DNA from: a virus
DNA length: 64,000 nt
Reading direction: 5' to 3' (one strand)
IMG/VR virus record: IMGVR_UViG_3300020203_000008
Location: 1 to 64,000 of that record
Below the pieces are notes generated by a model. The model had not been told where the DNA came from and searched no databases. It was given only the letters and a program-made list of their open reading frames with translations. Within the stretch, counting starts at the first letter, position 1. The number at the start of each line of letters is the position of its first letter. Position numbers and translations under genes: made by a program. This document shows, piece by piece, positions 36,565 through 45,226 of this stretch.

Positions 36565-36719
36565 AGGTAGCGCTCATTAGGCCAAATCGTGATTACTGAA
36601 ACTGAACCTGTACCGTGACACTTAGAACAGCTCGGTGCGAGATGCCAACTGAACGAGCACTCGCTACAAGGGATGCGCGGGTAGAATTGAAATTCCTTTT
36701 CGAGGAGACTTTTGTTCAT
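36561..36719 (-). CDS. small zinc-finger protein, first gene of reverse operon
   Basis: 52 aa. IPCSECSFSWHLAPSCSKCHGTG contains paired CxxC motifs with the CxGTG ending seen in DnaJ-type zinc fingers. Its TGA overlaps the next GTG. No ribosome site precedes the ATG, so the transcript may be leaderless. Confidence 0.55.
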   Translation of the reverse strand: MNKSLLEKEFQFYPRIPCSECSFSWHLAPSCSKCHGTGSVSVITIWPNERYL

Positions 36720-36827
36720 ACTACCAAGAGTTTCTCATGCGTTGGCCCTTGTTGCAAGTATGTAGTTCCTTGCGTTGTCCAGTTTCTCCGCCCATACTGG
36801 GAAGTCGAATCTAAGAAGTCAGATTAA

Positions 36828-37228
36828 GTAAGTCAGGTTGACCTTGCCGGGAAGGTATGATCCCGGCGCTGAGCAGATGCTGTAGTGATCTCAGGCTCAC
36901 CTGTCACCGTAGACAGGAGAGAGCCTGGTCATGATGTCCCTTTCGGGGGACCTCTCGCTGCGAGGGCAGGCGCACGGAAACGTGTTAGCTGGTTCTGCCT
37001 GAATTAACTCTTGTAAGAGACCAGAACGTGCGTAAGTCTTTAAACTGTGCAGCTCCGTTACGCTCCCGGTAGGGGGGACACCTGCGTCTAGGTAGGTTTC
37101 ACCCGAAGGGTTGTCTTTGCTCGATCGCTCGCGATCGTCGGCCGTAGGCCGCTGGGGTTGACCTTTCCTGCGCCTGCGGCGCGGGTCACAACGGCCTTCG
37201 GCCTAAAAAGATGGCTGCAAAAGGGTGC
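36828..37228. ncRNA. structured divergent intergenic region
   Basis: About 400 bases without a gene between divergent operons. It has a run of hairpins: CGATCG-CTCG-CGATCG (37122-37137), CGGCC-GTA-GGCCG (37139-37151), GCGCC-TGC-GGCGC (37170-37182) and GGCCTTCGGCC (37193-37203). Longer complementary stretches lie upstream (for example CTGTC-ACCGTA-GACAG near 36900). Candidates are a replication origin, a structured RNA or promoter control. Confidence 0.45.
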
Positions 37229-37257
37229 TTGTTCCGCTTGGTTGTTTGGTGTATCTT
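37229..37257 (+). promoter_or_regulatory. candidate promoter for the structural/lysis operon
   Basis: TTGTTC (37229-37234), 17-base spacer, TATCTT (37252-37257), 38 bases before the GTG at 37296. Confidence 0.45.
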
Positions 37258-37295
37258 GTCGATAACGTATTAGTCCCGCTTGTTGTGGAGGGTCT

Positions 37296-37514
37296 GTGCA
37301 GTTCCGGATTGGTGAGCGTGTTCGTAACTTATTGAATGGTGTTGAGGGTACGGTTGTTCAGGTGTTTCCTGACACTTGTGGCCCGAGGCGTGATGGATCC
37401 ACAGTATTAGTTGATTATGATGCTGTGGTAACATTTGAGGACGATGAGGATGTCGTTGTTGTTCCGGCGCGGCAGGGTCATTCGTTTCGTCGCTTCCTAC
37501 AGAAGGTTGAGTAG
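37296..37514 (+). CDS. small beta-barrel-like hypothetical protein
   Basis: 72 aa from GTG 37296 with GGAGGGTC upstream. RIGERVRNLLNGVEGTVVQV and VLVDYDAVVTFEDDEDVVVV look like an SH3/KOW-type barrel, which often contacts nucleic acid. No specific role. Confidence 0.55.
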   Translation: MQFRIGERVRNLLNGVEGTVVQVFPDTCGPRRDGSTVLVDYDAVVTFEDDEDVVVVPARQGHSFRRFLQKVE

Positions 37515-38834
37515 GTGAATTATTTCACTGCGTGTGAGCGTTGTGGTGATCGGTTTGAATCGAAGCCTGGTAAGCGTTTCTGTAAGGAAGGTTGCCGAAA
37601 GGCTTATAATAAGAAGGCTACTCGTGCAGCCGTGAGTTCTGGTGGTGTGACGGCTTCTCAGGGTTATGAGCGGATCCGGAAGCTTCTTGAAGATAACGAT
37701 ATCCCTGGAGATGCTATCGGTGAAGTGAAAACGATTCGTCTTAATGAGTGGACTGCTCTCGCTAAGGGTGAGATGGTTTTCGATGAGAGCGGGAAGGGAC
37801 ATCGGGAAGCTACTCGGGAAGTTCCGATGAAGTCGGCTTCGATTCTTCTTTCGCCTTCTTGGGCGGAGGGGCCGAAGTGGCCTGTTGTGCAGTCTGCTCC
37901 TCTTAATGTGAAGCCCTTGAAATCTAGGGCGAAGAAACGTCCTTCGGTTGGCTGGAAGACTGCGTTGATCTTGCCGGATCCGCAGGTTGGGTATCGTCGT
38001 GACATTCAGACCGGCGAGTTGGATCCGTTCCATGATCTGCGTGCGATTGATGTCGCTAATCAGATCTTGGCGGATGTCATTCCTGACACGGTGATTCTGT
38101 TGGGGGATTGCCTTGATTTTGCTCCTTTCGGGCGGTTTGTTCAGGAGCCATCGTTTGCTTTGACGATCCAACCAGCGATTAATTATATGGGTGCTTGGCT
38201 GGAACAGATGCGGTTTACCCTTCCAGATGCTGACATGCGGTTCATTGAAGGTAACCACGATCTTCGTTTGCAGACATCTATTATCAATAATGCTGCCGCA
38301 GCTTTCGGTATTAAGGCTGCTAATAAGCCAGATTCGTGGCCCGTATTAAGCGTCCCTAACCTCTTAAATCTGGATGCTCTTAATATTCAGTATGTCTCAG
38401 GGTATCCTGCCGGAGCCACCTATCTGAATAATCAGCTCGCCTGTGTCCACGGTTTGAAGGTCAAGTCGGCGGGTTCGACTGCCGCTCAAGTCATTGACGA
38501 CGAACGAGTTTCTACCATTTTTGGGCATGTCCATAGGATCGAGACAGTATATAAGACCAGGAACTCTAGGGGGAAGCCGAAATTCTCGATGGCTCATACT
38601 CCAGGCTGTTTGGCTCGCATTGATGGTGGAGTACCTTCAACAAAATCTGGTATCGATCCTCATGGGCATCCCGTCAAATCGTTTGAAAACTGGCAACAAT
38701 CAGTCAGTTTGGTGCGATATGAAGAAGGCGATGGCCGGTTTGCTATTGAGAGCATCCCGATTTGGGAAGGTTGGGCTCTCTATAATGCTAAAGAATATCG
38801 TTCCCAAGTCGATATGAAAGGGATGGCTGTCTAA
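37515..38834 (+). CDS. metallophosphoesterase with N-terminal zinc knuckle
   Basis: 439 aa. Residues 7-27 (CERCGDRFESKPGKRFC) form a zinc knuckle as in DNA-bound proteins. The catalytic domain starts near 150 with LILPDPQVGYRR, then LLGDCLDF, EGNHDLR, CVHGLKV and FGHVHR, the metallophosphoesterase ligand set. The first motif is DPQ rather than DxH, as in some phage MPEs. A DNA-repair or nucleotide-processing role is likely. GTG start. Confidence 0.8.
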   Translation: MNYFTACERCGDRFESKPGKRFCKEGCRKAYNKKATRAAVSSGGVTASQGYERIRKLLEDNDIPGDAIGEVKTIRLNEWTALAKGEMVFDESGKGHREATREVPMKSASILLSPSWAEGPKWPVVQSAPLNVKPLKSRAKKRPSVGWKTALILPDPQVGYRRDIQTGELDPFHDLRAIDVANQILADVIPDTVILLGDCLDFAPFGRFVQEPSFALTIQPAINYMGAWLEQMRFTLPDADMRFIEGNHDLRLQTSIINNAAAAFGIKAANKPDSWPVLSVPNLLNLDALNIQYVSGYPAGATYLNNQLACVHGLKVKSAGSTAAQVIDDERVSTIFGHVHRIETVYKTRNSRGKPKFSMAHTPGCLARIDGGVPSTKSGIDPHGHPVKSFENWQQSVSLVRYEEGDGRFAIESIPIWEGWALYNAKEYRSQVDMKGMAV

Positions 38835-39016
38835 TGGCTGCTGCATCAGAAGTGTGGGTTTATAAAGGCAATAATGGCAAGTGGTGGTGGAGGGCGAAGT
38901 CGAAGAACTACAAGATCATCGGCGCGTCTGAGCAAGGTTTCCGTTACCGGTGGTATGCGGTCAAGAGGGCCAGGAGTGCTTTCCCGGATACCCCAGTAAT
39001 CATCGATATCGGTTAG
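38834..39016 (+). CDS. small basic protein (YegP/DUF1508-like)
   Basis: 60 aa. VWVYKGNNGKWWWRAKSKNY followed by GASEQGFRYRWYAVKRARSA resembles one repeat of the DUF1508 fold. TAATG overlap with the previous gene. Confidence 0.5.
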   Translation: MAAASEVWVYKGNNGKWWWRAKSKNYKIIGASEQGFRYRWYAVKRARSAFPDTPVIIDIG

Positions 39017-39027
39017 AAGGGCTTAAA

Positions 39028-39453
39028 ATGACGAGAGCTAGAAGTATGGCGGCAGCAGCAATTGTTGTAGTCAACGCTATTGTGTTATTTATTGCAAGCT
39101 TTGATAGTATTGATTGGTCCGATGCTCAAGTCGGACTTGTCATGTTGGAAGCTACTACTATCACTGCTCTGATGTTGGCTATATACAACCATTTCCTTCC
39201 GGCTACTAAGCGAGAGTCTGTAGCTATTGGCAGCAGTCTTATTGCAGTGGCAGCGTCAACGACGGGGCTTCTTACTGGATTCCAATTGTGGTCCCTGAAT
39301 GACGCTCAGAACAGTTTGCTCGTCGGTGTTGTAGTGGCTGTTATTGGGTTGGCAACGGCTATGTTTGTGCGTGAGCAAGTGACTGCTTCTATGTCCCCTC
39401 CGACAGACTCGGCTAACGAGCACTACAAGGGCAACATTGATGGGGAAGTCTGA
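39028..39453 (+). CDS. putative holin
   Basis: 141 aa from ATG 39028. Three to four hydrophobic segments (AAAAIVVVNAIVLFIASF, VGLVMLEATTITALMLAIY, IAVAASTTGLLTGFQLW, LLVGVVVAVIGLATAMFV) and a polar tail are the layout of actinophage holins. It directly precedes and overlaps the endolysin gene (TGATG), the usual lysis cassette order. Family assignment is by topology and position, not by a sequence motif. Confidence 0.65.
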   Translation: MTRARSMAAAAIVVVNAIVLFIASFDSIDWSDAQVGLVMLEATTITALMLAIYNHFLPATKRESVAIGSSLIAVAASTTGLLTGFQLWSLNDAQNSLLVGVVVAVIGLATAMFVREQVTASMSPPTDSANEHYKGNIDGEV

Positions 39454-40160
39454 TGCCAACAGGAGCGTGGGTTCAGGTCGGCAACACCGCTCAGGGCGGC
39501 TGTCGGGCTGGAGCTGCGGCACTCCACCGGTACCTCATTTATCGGTGGGGCGATGGTGTCGGCTCGTTTGGGTGCTATAACCCGAACAGCCGTGCCGGGT
39601 CTGGCTGGTCGCTGCACCGTGAAGGCCGCGCCATTGATGTGAGCGTTGCATCTTCGGTGAAGTACAAAGGCGACGAGATTTTCGCTTGGTGCATCGCTAA
39701 TGCAGACCACCTCGGGCTCCAGGAGATCCAGTGGTACGGGCGGATCTGGACATCAAGGAAAAGTTCTCAAGGCATTCGTACCGACACGAGCGCGGCCCGG
39801 AATCTTCATTTTGATCACGTACACGTCGGACTGGCCTACGGCTGGTCGTTCACCCCGCCCGGTGGTGGCGGCATCCCCGGTGGTGGCGGAACGCCTCCAC
39901 CTCAACAAGGAGTTGAAGATATGGCACAAGTACCGCAAGAGGAGTGGAACGAGATCAGGAACAAGGTGCGCGAGATCGATAACACGATGCACAATAACGT
40001 CTACGGCGTGGCGATGAAGACGAACTCCATCGAGACTCTCGCCATGACCCGCAAGATCCGTGACGCTATCTTTAATAATACCTTTGGTGTGGCGATGCAG
40101 AACATCACGATCGACACCTGGCAGAAGGTCGGAGCTATTTTCTCCCGAATTAAGGCTTGA
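39453..40160 (+). CDS. endolysin, M15-type peptidoglycan endopeptidase
   Basis: 235 aa. SGWSLHREGRAIDVSVASS and LHFDHVHVGLAYGW carry the zinc ligands (H..GRAID, D-x-H) of VanY/M15 peptidases, which cut cell-wall peptide stems. A Gly/Pro hinge (PPGGGGIPGGGGTPPP) separates a C-terminal domain with two copies of an NNxxGVAM motif (NNVYGVAMK and NNTFGVAMQ), perhaps an oligomerisation or wall-binding part. It forms a lysis pair with the preceding holin. Confidence 0.75.
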   Translation: MPTGAWVQVGNTAQGGCRAGAAALHRYLIYRWGDGVGSFGCYNPNSRAGSGWSLHREGRAIDVSVASSVKYKGDEIFAWCIANADHLGLQEIQWYGRIWTSRKSSQGIRTDTSAARNLHFDHVHVGLAYGWSFTPPGGGGIPGGGGTPPPQQGVEDMAQVPQEEWNEIRNKVREIDNTMHNNVYGVAMKTNSIETLAMTRKIRDAIFNNTFGVAMQNITIDTWQKVGAIFSRIKA

Positions 40161-40230
40161 GTGGGCTAGAAACTGGAATCCTTCGAGATTACTGACGATA
40201 CCTTTTATACTAGGCCGAATTAGGAGAATA

Positions 40231-40425
40231 ATGAGTGAAGATGGTGGACGCCCACCCGCAACTAAGGGTTCCAAGATGCATGGTGGACTTATTCGTCGTG
40301 ATAAACGAGTCGAAAAGGACCGCAACGGGAACACGACTACTCAGCACTGGGACGGACGTAAAGATGTTCATATCAAGGCTAATCCGGCCAACGTCAAGTT
40401 GGCCGTTCAGAACCCAGGAGAATAA
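40231..40425 (+). CDS. small basic hypothetical protein
   Basis: 64 aa from ATG 40231 with TAGGAG. Basic, Gly/Asn-rich (MSEDGGRPPATKGSKMHGG). A TATACT at 40206 may be its -10 box. Precedes the virion gene group. Confidence 0.55.
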   Translation: MSEDGGRPPATKGSKMHGGLIRRDKRVEKDRNGNTTTQHWDGRKDVHIKANPANVKLAVQNPGE

Positions 40426-40428
40426 CTA

Positions 40429-40866
40429 ATGGCATTTGGTACCTCTGGACTATATGTAGCTAACTGGATCGATATTATCGATGCTACACAGTTGGCAATT
40501 AATCTTGTGGGTGACACTGTTAAGTGCGCTATGTACACTGATACACTCACACCCAACTTTTCGAGTAACACTATCTACTCGGCCACCAATGAGGTCTCCG
40601 GTGCCGGTTATACCGCTGGTGGCGCTACCCTCGCTTCGAAGACGGTCACTGAATCACCTACCGGTACCCTCATGTTTGATGCAGCCGATGTTGCGTTTGC
40701 GGCATCTACAATCACGGCTGCTCGTGGAGCGATCGTCTATGACACGACGGTCTCTAACTCGCTGATTGTTGCCATCACCTTCGGTGGCGACTTTTCAACC
40801 ACTGCGGGTACGTTCACCATTCAGTGGAGTGCGCTAGGTATATTTACGATAGATCTCACGCCCTGA
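40429..40866 (+). CDS. virion-associated protein
   Basis: 145 aa. MAFGTSGLYVANWIDIID, then EVSGAGYTAGGATLASKTV and SALGIFTIDL match a common phage structural protein of beta-sandwich type found near tail fibre genes. Precise place in the virion unknown. Confidence 0.65.
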   Translation: MAFGTSGLYVANWIDIIDATQLAINLVGDTVKCAMYTDTLTPNFSSNTIYSATNEVSGAGYTAGGATLASKTVTESPTGTLMFDAADVAFAASTITAARGAIVYDTTVSNSLIVAITFGGDFSTTAGTFTIQWSALGIFTIDLTP

Positions 40867-40870
40867 TCTG

Positions 40871-41443
40871 ATGGCTCGCTATATGCTGGCCCGCGAGGGT
40901 ATCCAGCCAAATCATGGCGAGATGCGTGGTCCTATCGCTCCAGTCAACGACCCGAACTACCCGAAGGGCGGCACGCTCGGGTACGGCAAGCCGGGTGAGT
41001 TCGCGCAGTGGAAGGTGATTCATGACGCTGGTGCTGCGTTCGTAGTGTGGGTGTCTGGTAGCGACGAGTGGGAGACCGGCTACGTAGACACGTTAGCTGA
41101 GTCCGTTTCTGCTGAGACTTTCGATGTGTTCCTGGTCAAGCTTGCTGAAAGCGTTTTGTTGGTTGACGGTTCCGTCAGGGCCAGGCTGGCCGCAACAGTG
41201 TTGGATTCCCTTCGCTTGGATCCCATGGCCGTGGTGGCTGCCCCAATGAACAGCACTGATGAGTCGTTCATCAAGGAAGGCGCGGTCACTGCGCCGGAGA
41301 ATCCAGCCTCAGAGATACTCCATGAGGCTGGGAGCACAGCGAAGGGTGGCTTGGTGGTTCGGTTCCCCGACGCTGGTGAGATCGCATCTCAAAAGCTTGA
41401 TCCCTCTGTGTTGGATCTAGCAGCCTTGGGAATAGAGCCTTAA
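40871..41443 (+). CDS. hypothetical protein, structural operon
   Basis: 190 aa. N-terminal LAREGIQPNHGEMRGPIAPV, middle helical Ala/Val/Leu-rich, no motif. Lies among virion genes with contiguous neighbours. Confidence 0.55.
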   Translation: MARYMLAREGIQPNHGEMRGPIAPVNDPNYPKGGTLGYGKPGEFAQWKVIHDAGAAFVVWVSGSDEWETGYVDTLAESVSAETFDVFLVKLAESVLLVDGSVRARLAATVLDSLRLDPMAVVAAPMNSTDESFIKEGAVTAPENPASEILHEAGSTAKGGLVVRFPDAGEIASQKLDPSVLDLAALGIEP

Positions 41444-42102
41444 TGTATATTCAAAGAGATAGCTGGACTGGTGCTAGTCCTAGCTGGAATACCGGCTGGA
41501 CAATGACCACTGTCAGTGGAGTGGCAGTCACATTTAGTGCTCCAGGTTCAACGGGTAGAATGCGCCAGCCAACCACATCAGCGACGAATTCTTGGGCTCA
41601 CGCTAACGCTGATATCAACATCCAAGATGGGGAAATATTTGCAGTCTTCAACTCAGTCGTTACTGGCACGACTGCTCCCCTTTTGGAGTTTGCTGCTAGA
41701 TGGGATGGGAACGCTCTTGGTTCAGCTAACTGTTACCTGTTCCAAGTATGGCCCGCAGTCTTCATAGGTAAAATCAACATCTCCAAATATGTGGGTGGAG
41801 TCAATACGGTTCTTGTTGCTGGCTTGCAGTCCGGCATGACTTTACCGTTTAATGTCAAAGTCCAGTGTATTGGTTCTACAATCAGAGCTAAATCATGGAA
41901 TGGTGCAGAACCAGCCTGGGGAACGAATACTAGTTCCGTGACTGACTCTTCCATAACTGGTGGTGGACGGTGGGCAGTGGGGGCCAACATGACTTCGACC
42001 ACCGCTGGCACATCAATCGATATTGCGGACAACTGGGTCGATAACTTTTTACCGGCCCAAGAAGTCAATTATCAGTCAAAAAGATCACTAATCACGAGGT
42101 AG
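41443..42102 (+). CDS. lectin-like beta-sandwich virion protein
   Basis: 219 aa. RDSWTGASPSWNTGWTMTTV and the following Trp/Gly-rich strands, with FNVKVQCIGSTIRAKSWNGA and TSIDIADNWVDNFL, resemble concanavalin/LamG-type jelly rolls used for glycan binding. A host-receptor or virion decoration role is likely. ATG overlaps the previous TAA. Confidence 0.6.
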   Translation: MYIQRDSWTGASPSWNTGWTMTTVSGVAVTFSAPGSTGRMRQPTTSATNSWAHANADINIQDGEIFAVFNSVVTGTTAPLLEFAARWDGNALGSANCYLFQVWPAVFIGKINISKYVGGVNTVLVAGLQSGMTLPFNVKVQCIGSTIRAKSWNGAEPAWGTNTSSVTDSSITGGGRWAVGANMTSTTAGTSIDIADNWVDNFLPAQEVNYQSKRSLITR

Positions 42103-42106
42103 GCAG

Positions 42107-42577
42107 ATGGCATCATCTAAAGCAGGACCATTCTCGGTAATTATGAACAACGTTGCTGTGACTGGAGCGATCACGCTTATCCAGGTTAAGGCTGGAGCGG
42201 CTTCTACTGTAGAGGTACTCAAGGCTTGGGTTTCGCAGGGTTCTTCTACGGTATCTACTCAGCAGAGAATTCAGATTAACAGGAAGTCTGGTACGGCTAC
42301 CGTTACCTCAGCTACTCCAGCGGCTCTAACTGGTGGAACCACTGCTGACGCTGTTGGTGGCACGTCAGCTACAGGAACGAACGCTTCCGCTGAGGGTACC
42401 GACTCAACGGTGCTGATCAACGATGTCTTTAACATCCTGAATGGTTGGCTATATGTGCCAATCCCAGAGGAGCGAATCACTATTCCACCTGGTGGATTCC
42501 TCGGCTTGAAGTTTCCTACTGCTCCTGGTAGCTCAACTACCTACACCGCTGGGATTATTTTCCAAGAACTGGGTTGA
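42107..42577 (+). CDS. virion protein
   Basis: 156 aa, Thr/Ser/Gly-rich beta protein (AGAASTVEVLKAWVSQGSST ... LYVPIPEERITIPPGGFLGL). The ERITIPPGGFLGLKF ending is typical of small capsid-decoration or tail proteins with a jelly-roll. Unknown exact role. Confidence 0.55.
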   Translation: MASSKAGPFSVIMNNVAVTGAITLIQVKAGAASTVEVLKAWVSQGSSTVSTQQRIQINRKSGTATVTSATPAALTGGTTADAVGGTSATGTNASAEGTDSTVLINDVFNILNGWLYVPIPEERITIPPGGFLGLKFPTAPGSSTTYTAGIIFQELG

Positions 42578-42580
42578 GTC

Positions 42581-43684
42581 ATGGCGCTTAACTGGGTTTA
42601 TAGGTTACCGCCTCAAGGTAATGTTCAGCCACAGGTCAGATCGGGTCAGCCGGGTATAGTCCCGGTTTTACTTCTTGACGCCACCGTTATACCTGCCGCT
42701 GTCACCGCTATATCAGCGGTTCCTGCCCCTGTAATTACAGCTAGTGCCACAGTCACACCAACGACAGTTGTATCTGTAGTCGCGGTTAATGCTCCTACGA
42801 TTACGGCTACCGCAACGGTCACGCCTGTCGCTGTCACCGCTATATCAGCGGTTCCTGCCCCTGTAATTACAGCTAGTGCCACAGTCACACCAACGACAGT
42901 TGTTGCTATATCAGCGATTCCTGCTCCGACTATTCAGACCGGCATAACGATCGCTCTAAGCGTGGTGGTAGCTACCGCTGCGGTTCCTGCCCCGACGATT
43001 ACGGCTACAGCTAATGCACCACCGGATGCTGTGGTTGCCACAACTACTGTTAATGCTCCAACGATTACAGCAAACGCAACCGTAACTCCATCGACAGTGG
43101 TGGCTATAGCGACAGTGGATTCTCCTGCTGTCCAGACTGCCGGGAACGCCACGGCGCTTCCATCTACTGTTCAAGCAATCGTCTCAGCCGATGCTCCAAC
43201 AGTCACTGCATCGGCGGCTACAACGCCGTTTGGAGTGACTGTGATAGTGGCAGTAGATGCCGCTATCATCACTACCAGCGCTACTGTTACTCCTTCTATA
43301 GTTGCAGTAATAGCTACTGTTGGATCTTCGGTTGTTATAACTGGAGGAGATGCTGCTGTATCTCCACCTACAGTCGCTGGGGTCGCCGCAATTAACGCTC
43401 CGACTGTTTTAACAGCAGTTATAGCGCCGCCAACCACTGTAGCGGCTATAGCGTCTGTTGGCTCACCTGAAATTCAAGTAGGTGTGGCTGTAGCCGTATC
43501 CACTGTTGCGGCAGTAGCGAGCATACCTACCGTTACAGTATCTACTGCTCTTCCTGCCCCAGAGACCTTTGGTCCGACTAGAGCAATTCTGGTCGATAGC
43601 GGGCTAACGTTTGCTATAGCTGAATCTAGCGGGCTAACGTTTGCTATAGTTGAATCCAGTTTGTCTAATGTCGTTGTATTGTAA
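42581..43684 (+). CDS. repetitive Ala/Val/Thr-rich virion protein
   Basis: 367 aa made of about twelve repeats of ~22 residues built on V.P.TV.AI..V.APTIT.SAT. Two 75-base stretches (42697-42771 and 42829-42903) are identical, showing recent duplication. A second short repeat (SGLTFAI-x-ES) ends the protein. Low-complexity beta-repeat proteins of this kind form fibres or decorate capsids. It lies in the virion gene run. Confidence 0.65.
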   Translation: MALNWVYRLPPQGNVQPQVRSGQPGIVPVLLLDATVIPAAVTAISAVPAPVITASATVTPTTVVSVVAVNAPTITATATVTPVAVTAISAVPAPVITASATVTPTTVVAISAIPAPTIQTGITIALSVVVATAAVPAPTITATANAPPDAVVATTTVNAPTITANATVTPSTVVAIATVDSPAVQTAGNATALPSTVQAIVSADAPTVTASAATTPFGVTVIVAVDAAIITTSATVTPSIVAVIATVGSSVVITGGDAAVSPPTVAGVAAINAPTVLTAVIAPPTTVAAIASVGSPEIQVGVAVAVSTVAAVASIPTVTVSTALPAPETFGPTRAILVDSGLTFAIAESSGLTFAIVESSLSNVVVL

Positions 43685-43708
43685 GGTCTCTTAATAGATA
43701 GGATTGTC

Positions 43709-44047
43709 ATGGCTACTGATTTTACAATAAAAGAAGGGGATAGGCTTCCCGAAATAATCTGCAATCTGCAAGATGCAATCGGAAACAAGGTCCCTTTAAC
43801 TGGAGCAACTGTGAGGTTTATCCTTGTGGATAAAGGTACGGGGACGGTGAAAGTGAATGCGGCAGCCACTATTGTTAATGCTCTCAATGGTCAGGTTAAA
43901 TATTCTTGGGCTACCGGGGATACTGACACTTCGGGAAGCTACAGTGCTGAGTGGGAAGTTACCTTTGGGGACGGTCGTAGCGAGACGTTTCCAAACTTCA
44001 AGAACCTTAATGTGAAGGTATTCAAGGACCTCGGCGGGATCATTTAA
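43709..44047 (+). CDS. baseplate upper protein N-terminal domain-like (BppU-like)
   Basis: 112 aa. FTIKEGDRLPEIICNLQDAI, VPLTGATVRFILVDK and YSWATGDTDTSGSYSAEWEV match the N-terminal domain of BppU-type baseplate proteins, here as a stand-alone module. Expected in the tail tip/baseplate as an adaptor for receptor-binding proteins. Confidence 0.7.
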   Translation: MATDFTIKEGDRLPEIICNLQDAIGNKVPLTGATVRFILVDKGTGTVKVNAAATIVNALNGQVKYSWATGDTDTSGSYSAEWEVTFGDGRSETFPNFKNLNVKVFKDLGGII

Positions 44048-44134
44048 GACATGAAGAAGGGGCCAGACCGAAGCCTGACCCCCTCACGTTGCTTTCCCTG
44101 TGGTGTAGCAGTTTGCTGCACCAATCGTAACAGC

Positions 44135-44737
44135 CTAGCAGGCCGACCAGTGAGAACAACCGTTTCCGTTGTTCCAGAGTTCAGTGGCCCACTGATCTTG
44201 CACTTCCTCGGGAGCATCGGCCGCGTTGTTGTACCCGCCGTAGCCTCCCCAGGTTCCAGGCATAGCCTGGTATTTTCCGCTGGCTCCCGAACCTTGATGG
44301 TTGTAGACGGTCGGGTCACCGCCTGATTCGCGCTCGCAGATGTACTGAGGGATAGCACAAGGAGTTCCTGTACCGTCCCATTCTGCTGCTGACCTAACTT
44401 GAGTGAGAACCTGACCTTGGCGAAGAAGCTCTACTTCTTGCGCTTGGAGTCGGGCAAGCTCTGCCTCATACTCTGCTTGGGCTCGTGCAGCCTCAGCAGT
44501 TACATATCTTACGATGTTCTCGTAGACGATCTCAAGACCCTCTAGCGATGAACCAGGGACCCCTGCTTGCGGGTTCCCTGTTTGAGTTTTGATTTCAATG
44601 GGAGCCCTCTTCTTTTCGACTGCCCCCGATGGTGTTATTGCTGCAAATCCAAGTGCTGCCACTGGAATTGCAATTACCGGAATGAGGAAATTGCGTAGGT
44701 TTCTCAGGATTTTGCTCCTTGTTGGCCAATAAAACAA
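44135..44737 (-). CDS. secreted Rpf/transglycosylase-like protein
   Basis: 200 aa, the only reverse gene among structural genes. An N-terminal membrane helix (FLIPVIAIPVAALGFAAI) is followed by a helical stalk (EAARAQAEYEAELARLQAQE). The C-terminal domain IPQYICERESGGDPTVYNHQ then YQAMPGTWGGYGG resembles resuscitation-promoting factors and small lytic transglycosylases, with Glu in ERESGG as catalytic residue. The TTG at 44737 opens the frame; AAGGAG lies inside it, before ATC/CTG codons, so the true start is unclear. Confidence 0.7.
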   Translation of the reverse strand: MFYWPTRSKILRNLRNFLIPVIAIPVAALGFAAITPSGAVEKKRAPIEIKTQTGNPQAGVPGSSLEGLEIVYENIVRYVTAEAARAQAEYEAELARLQAQEVELLRQGQVLTQVRSAAEWDGTGTPCAIPQYICERESGGDPTVYNHQGSGASGKYQAMPGTWGGYGGYNNAADAPEEVQDQWATELWNNGNGCSHWSAC

Positions 44738-44794
44738 ACGACCCGCCTAAGCGGATCGTTGATACCATACGGAGTCTCACCGTAAGATCCGTAC

Positions 44795-44823
44795 ACTATA
44801 CTGGATTGCCTCTTGCAATGCAA
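44795..44823 (-). promoter_or_regulatory. sigma70-type promoter, reverse strand
   Basis: On the reverse strand TTGCAT (44818-44823), 17-base spacer and TATAGT (44795-44800), upstream of the transglycosylase-like gene. Confidence 0.65.
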
Positions 44824-44871
44824 CCCCTGATAGAATAAGATCTACTCTCGACCGTATCTTAAGGAGAAAAC

Positions 44872-45225
44872 GTGGATTTCATTATGCCCGATGAGCAACC
44901 GGACGGACTGCCCGAAGATGTACCCGAAGAAAAACTGAAGGAACTAGCTGACGTTCTCAGCGATAAGTCTCGCAAGATTGGCCTATACTCTCTAGGTGTG
45001 GGGTTCATCGAAGATCCTGACTCCGAAGAAGGTGAGCCTTCCCAGCATACCTTGGTTATGCAGTATCAGATTGGTGATATAGCTTTCTCTCCTAGGGTTC
45101 AGGATCCAGAGACTGATCAGATGAATGACGAGTTCAGAAAGATTGCTACTGCTACGATCGATGACGATGTAGAGGAAATCAAGAAGCGTTACCTCAAGAA
45201 TCCAGATATAGAGGACGAAGAATAA
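44872..45225 (+). CDS. acidic hypothetical protein
   Basis: 117 aa from GTG 44872 with TAAGGAG. Very acidic (DEQPDGLPEDVPEEKLKELA). Contains a short beta part (HTLVMQYQIGDIAFSP). Unknown. Confidence 0.6.
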   Translation: MDFIMPDEQPDGLPEDVPEEKLKELADVLSDKSRKIGLYSLGVGFIEDPDSEEGEPSQHTLVMQYQIGDIAFSPRVQDPETDQMNDEFRKIATATIDDDVEEIKKRYLKNPDIEDEE

Positions 45226-45226
45226 G

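Noticed and set aside
36615-36827. Forward 70-codon frame
   Set aside because: The reverse strand here encodes a zinc-finger protein that overlaps its operon neighbour properly.
42646-43437. Reverse frames in the repeat gene
   Set aside because: They mirror the forward repeats.
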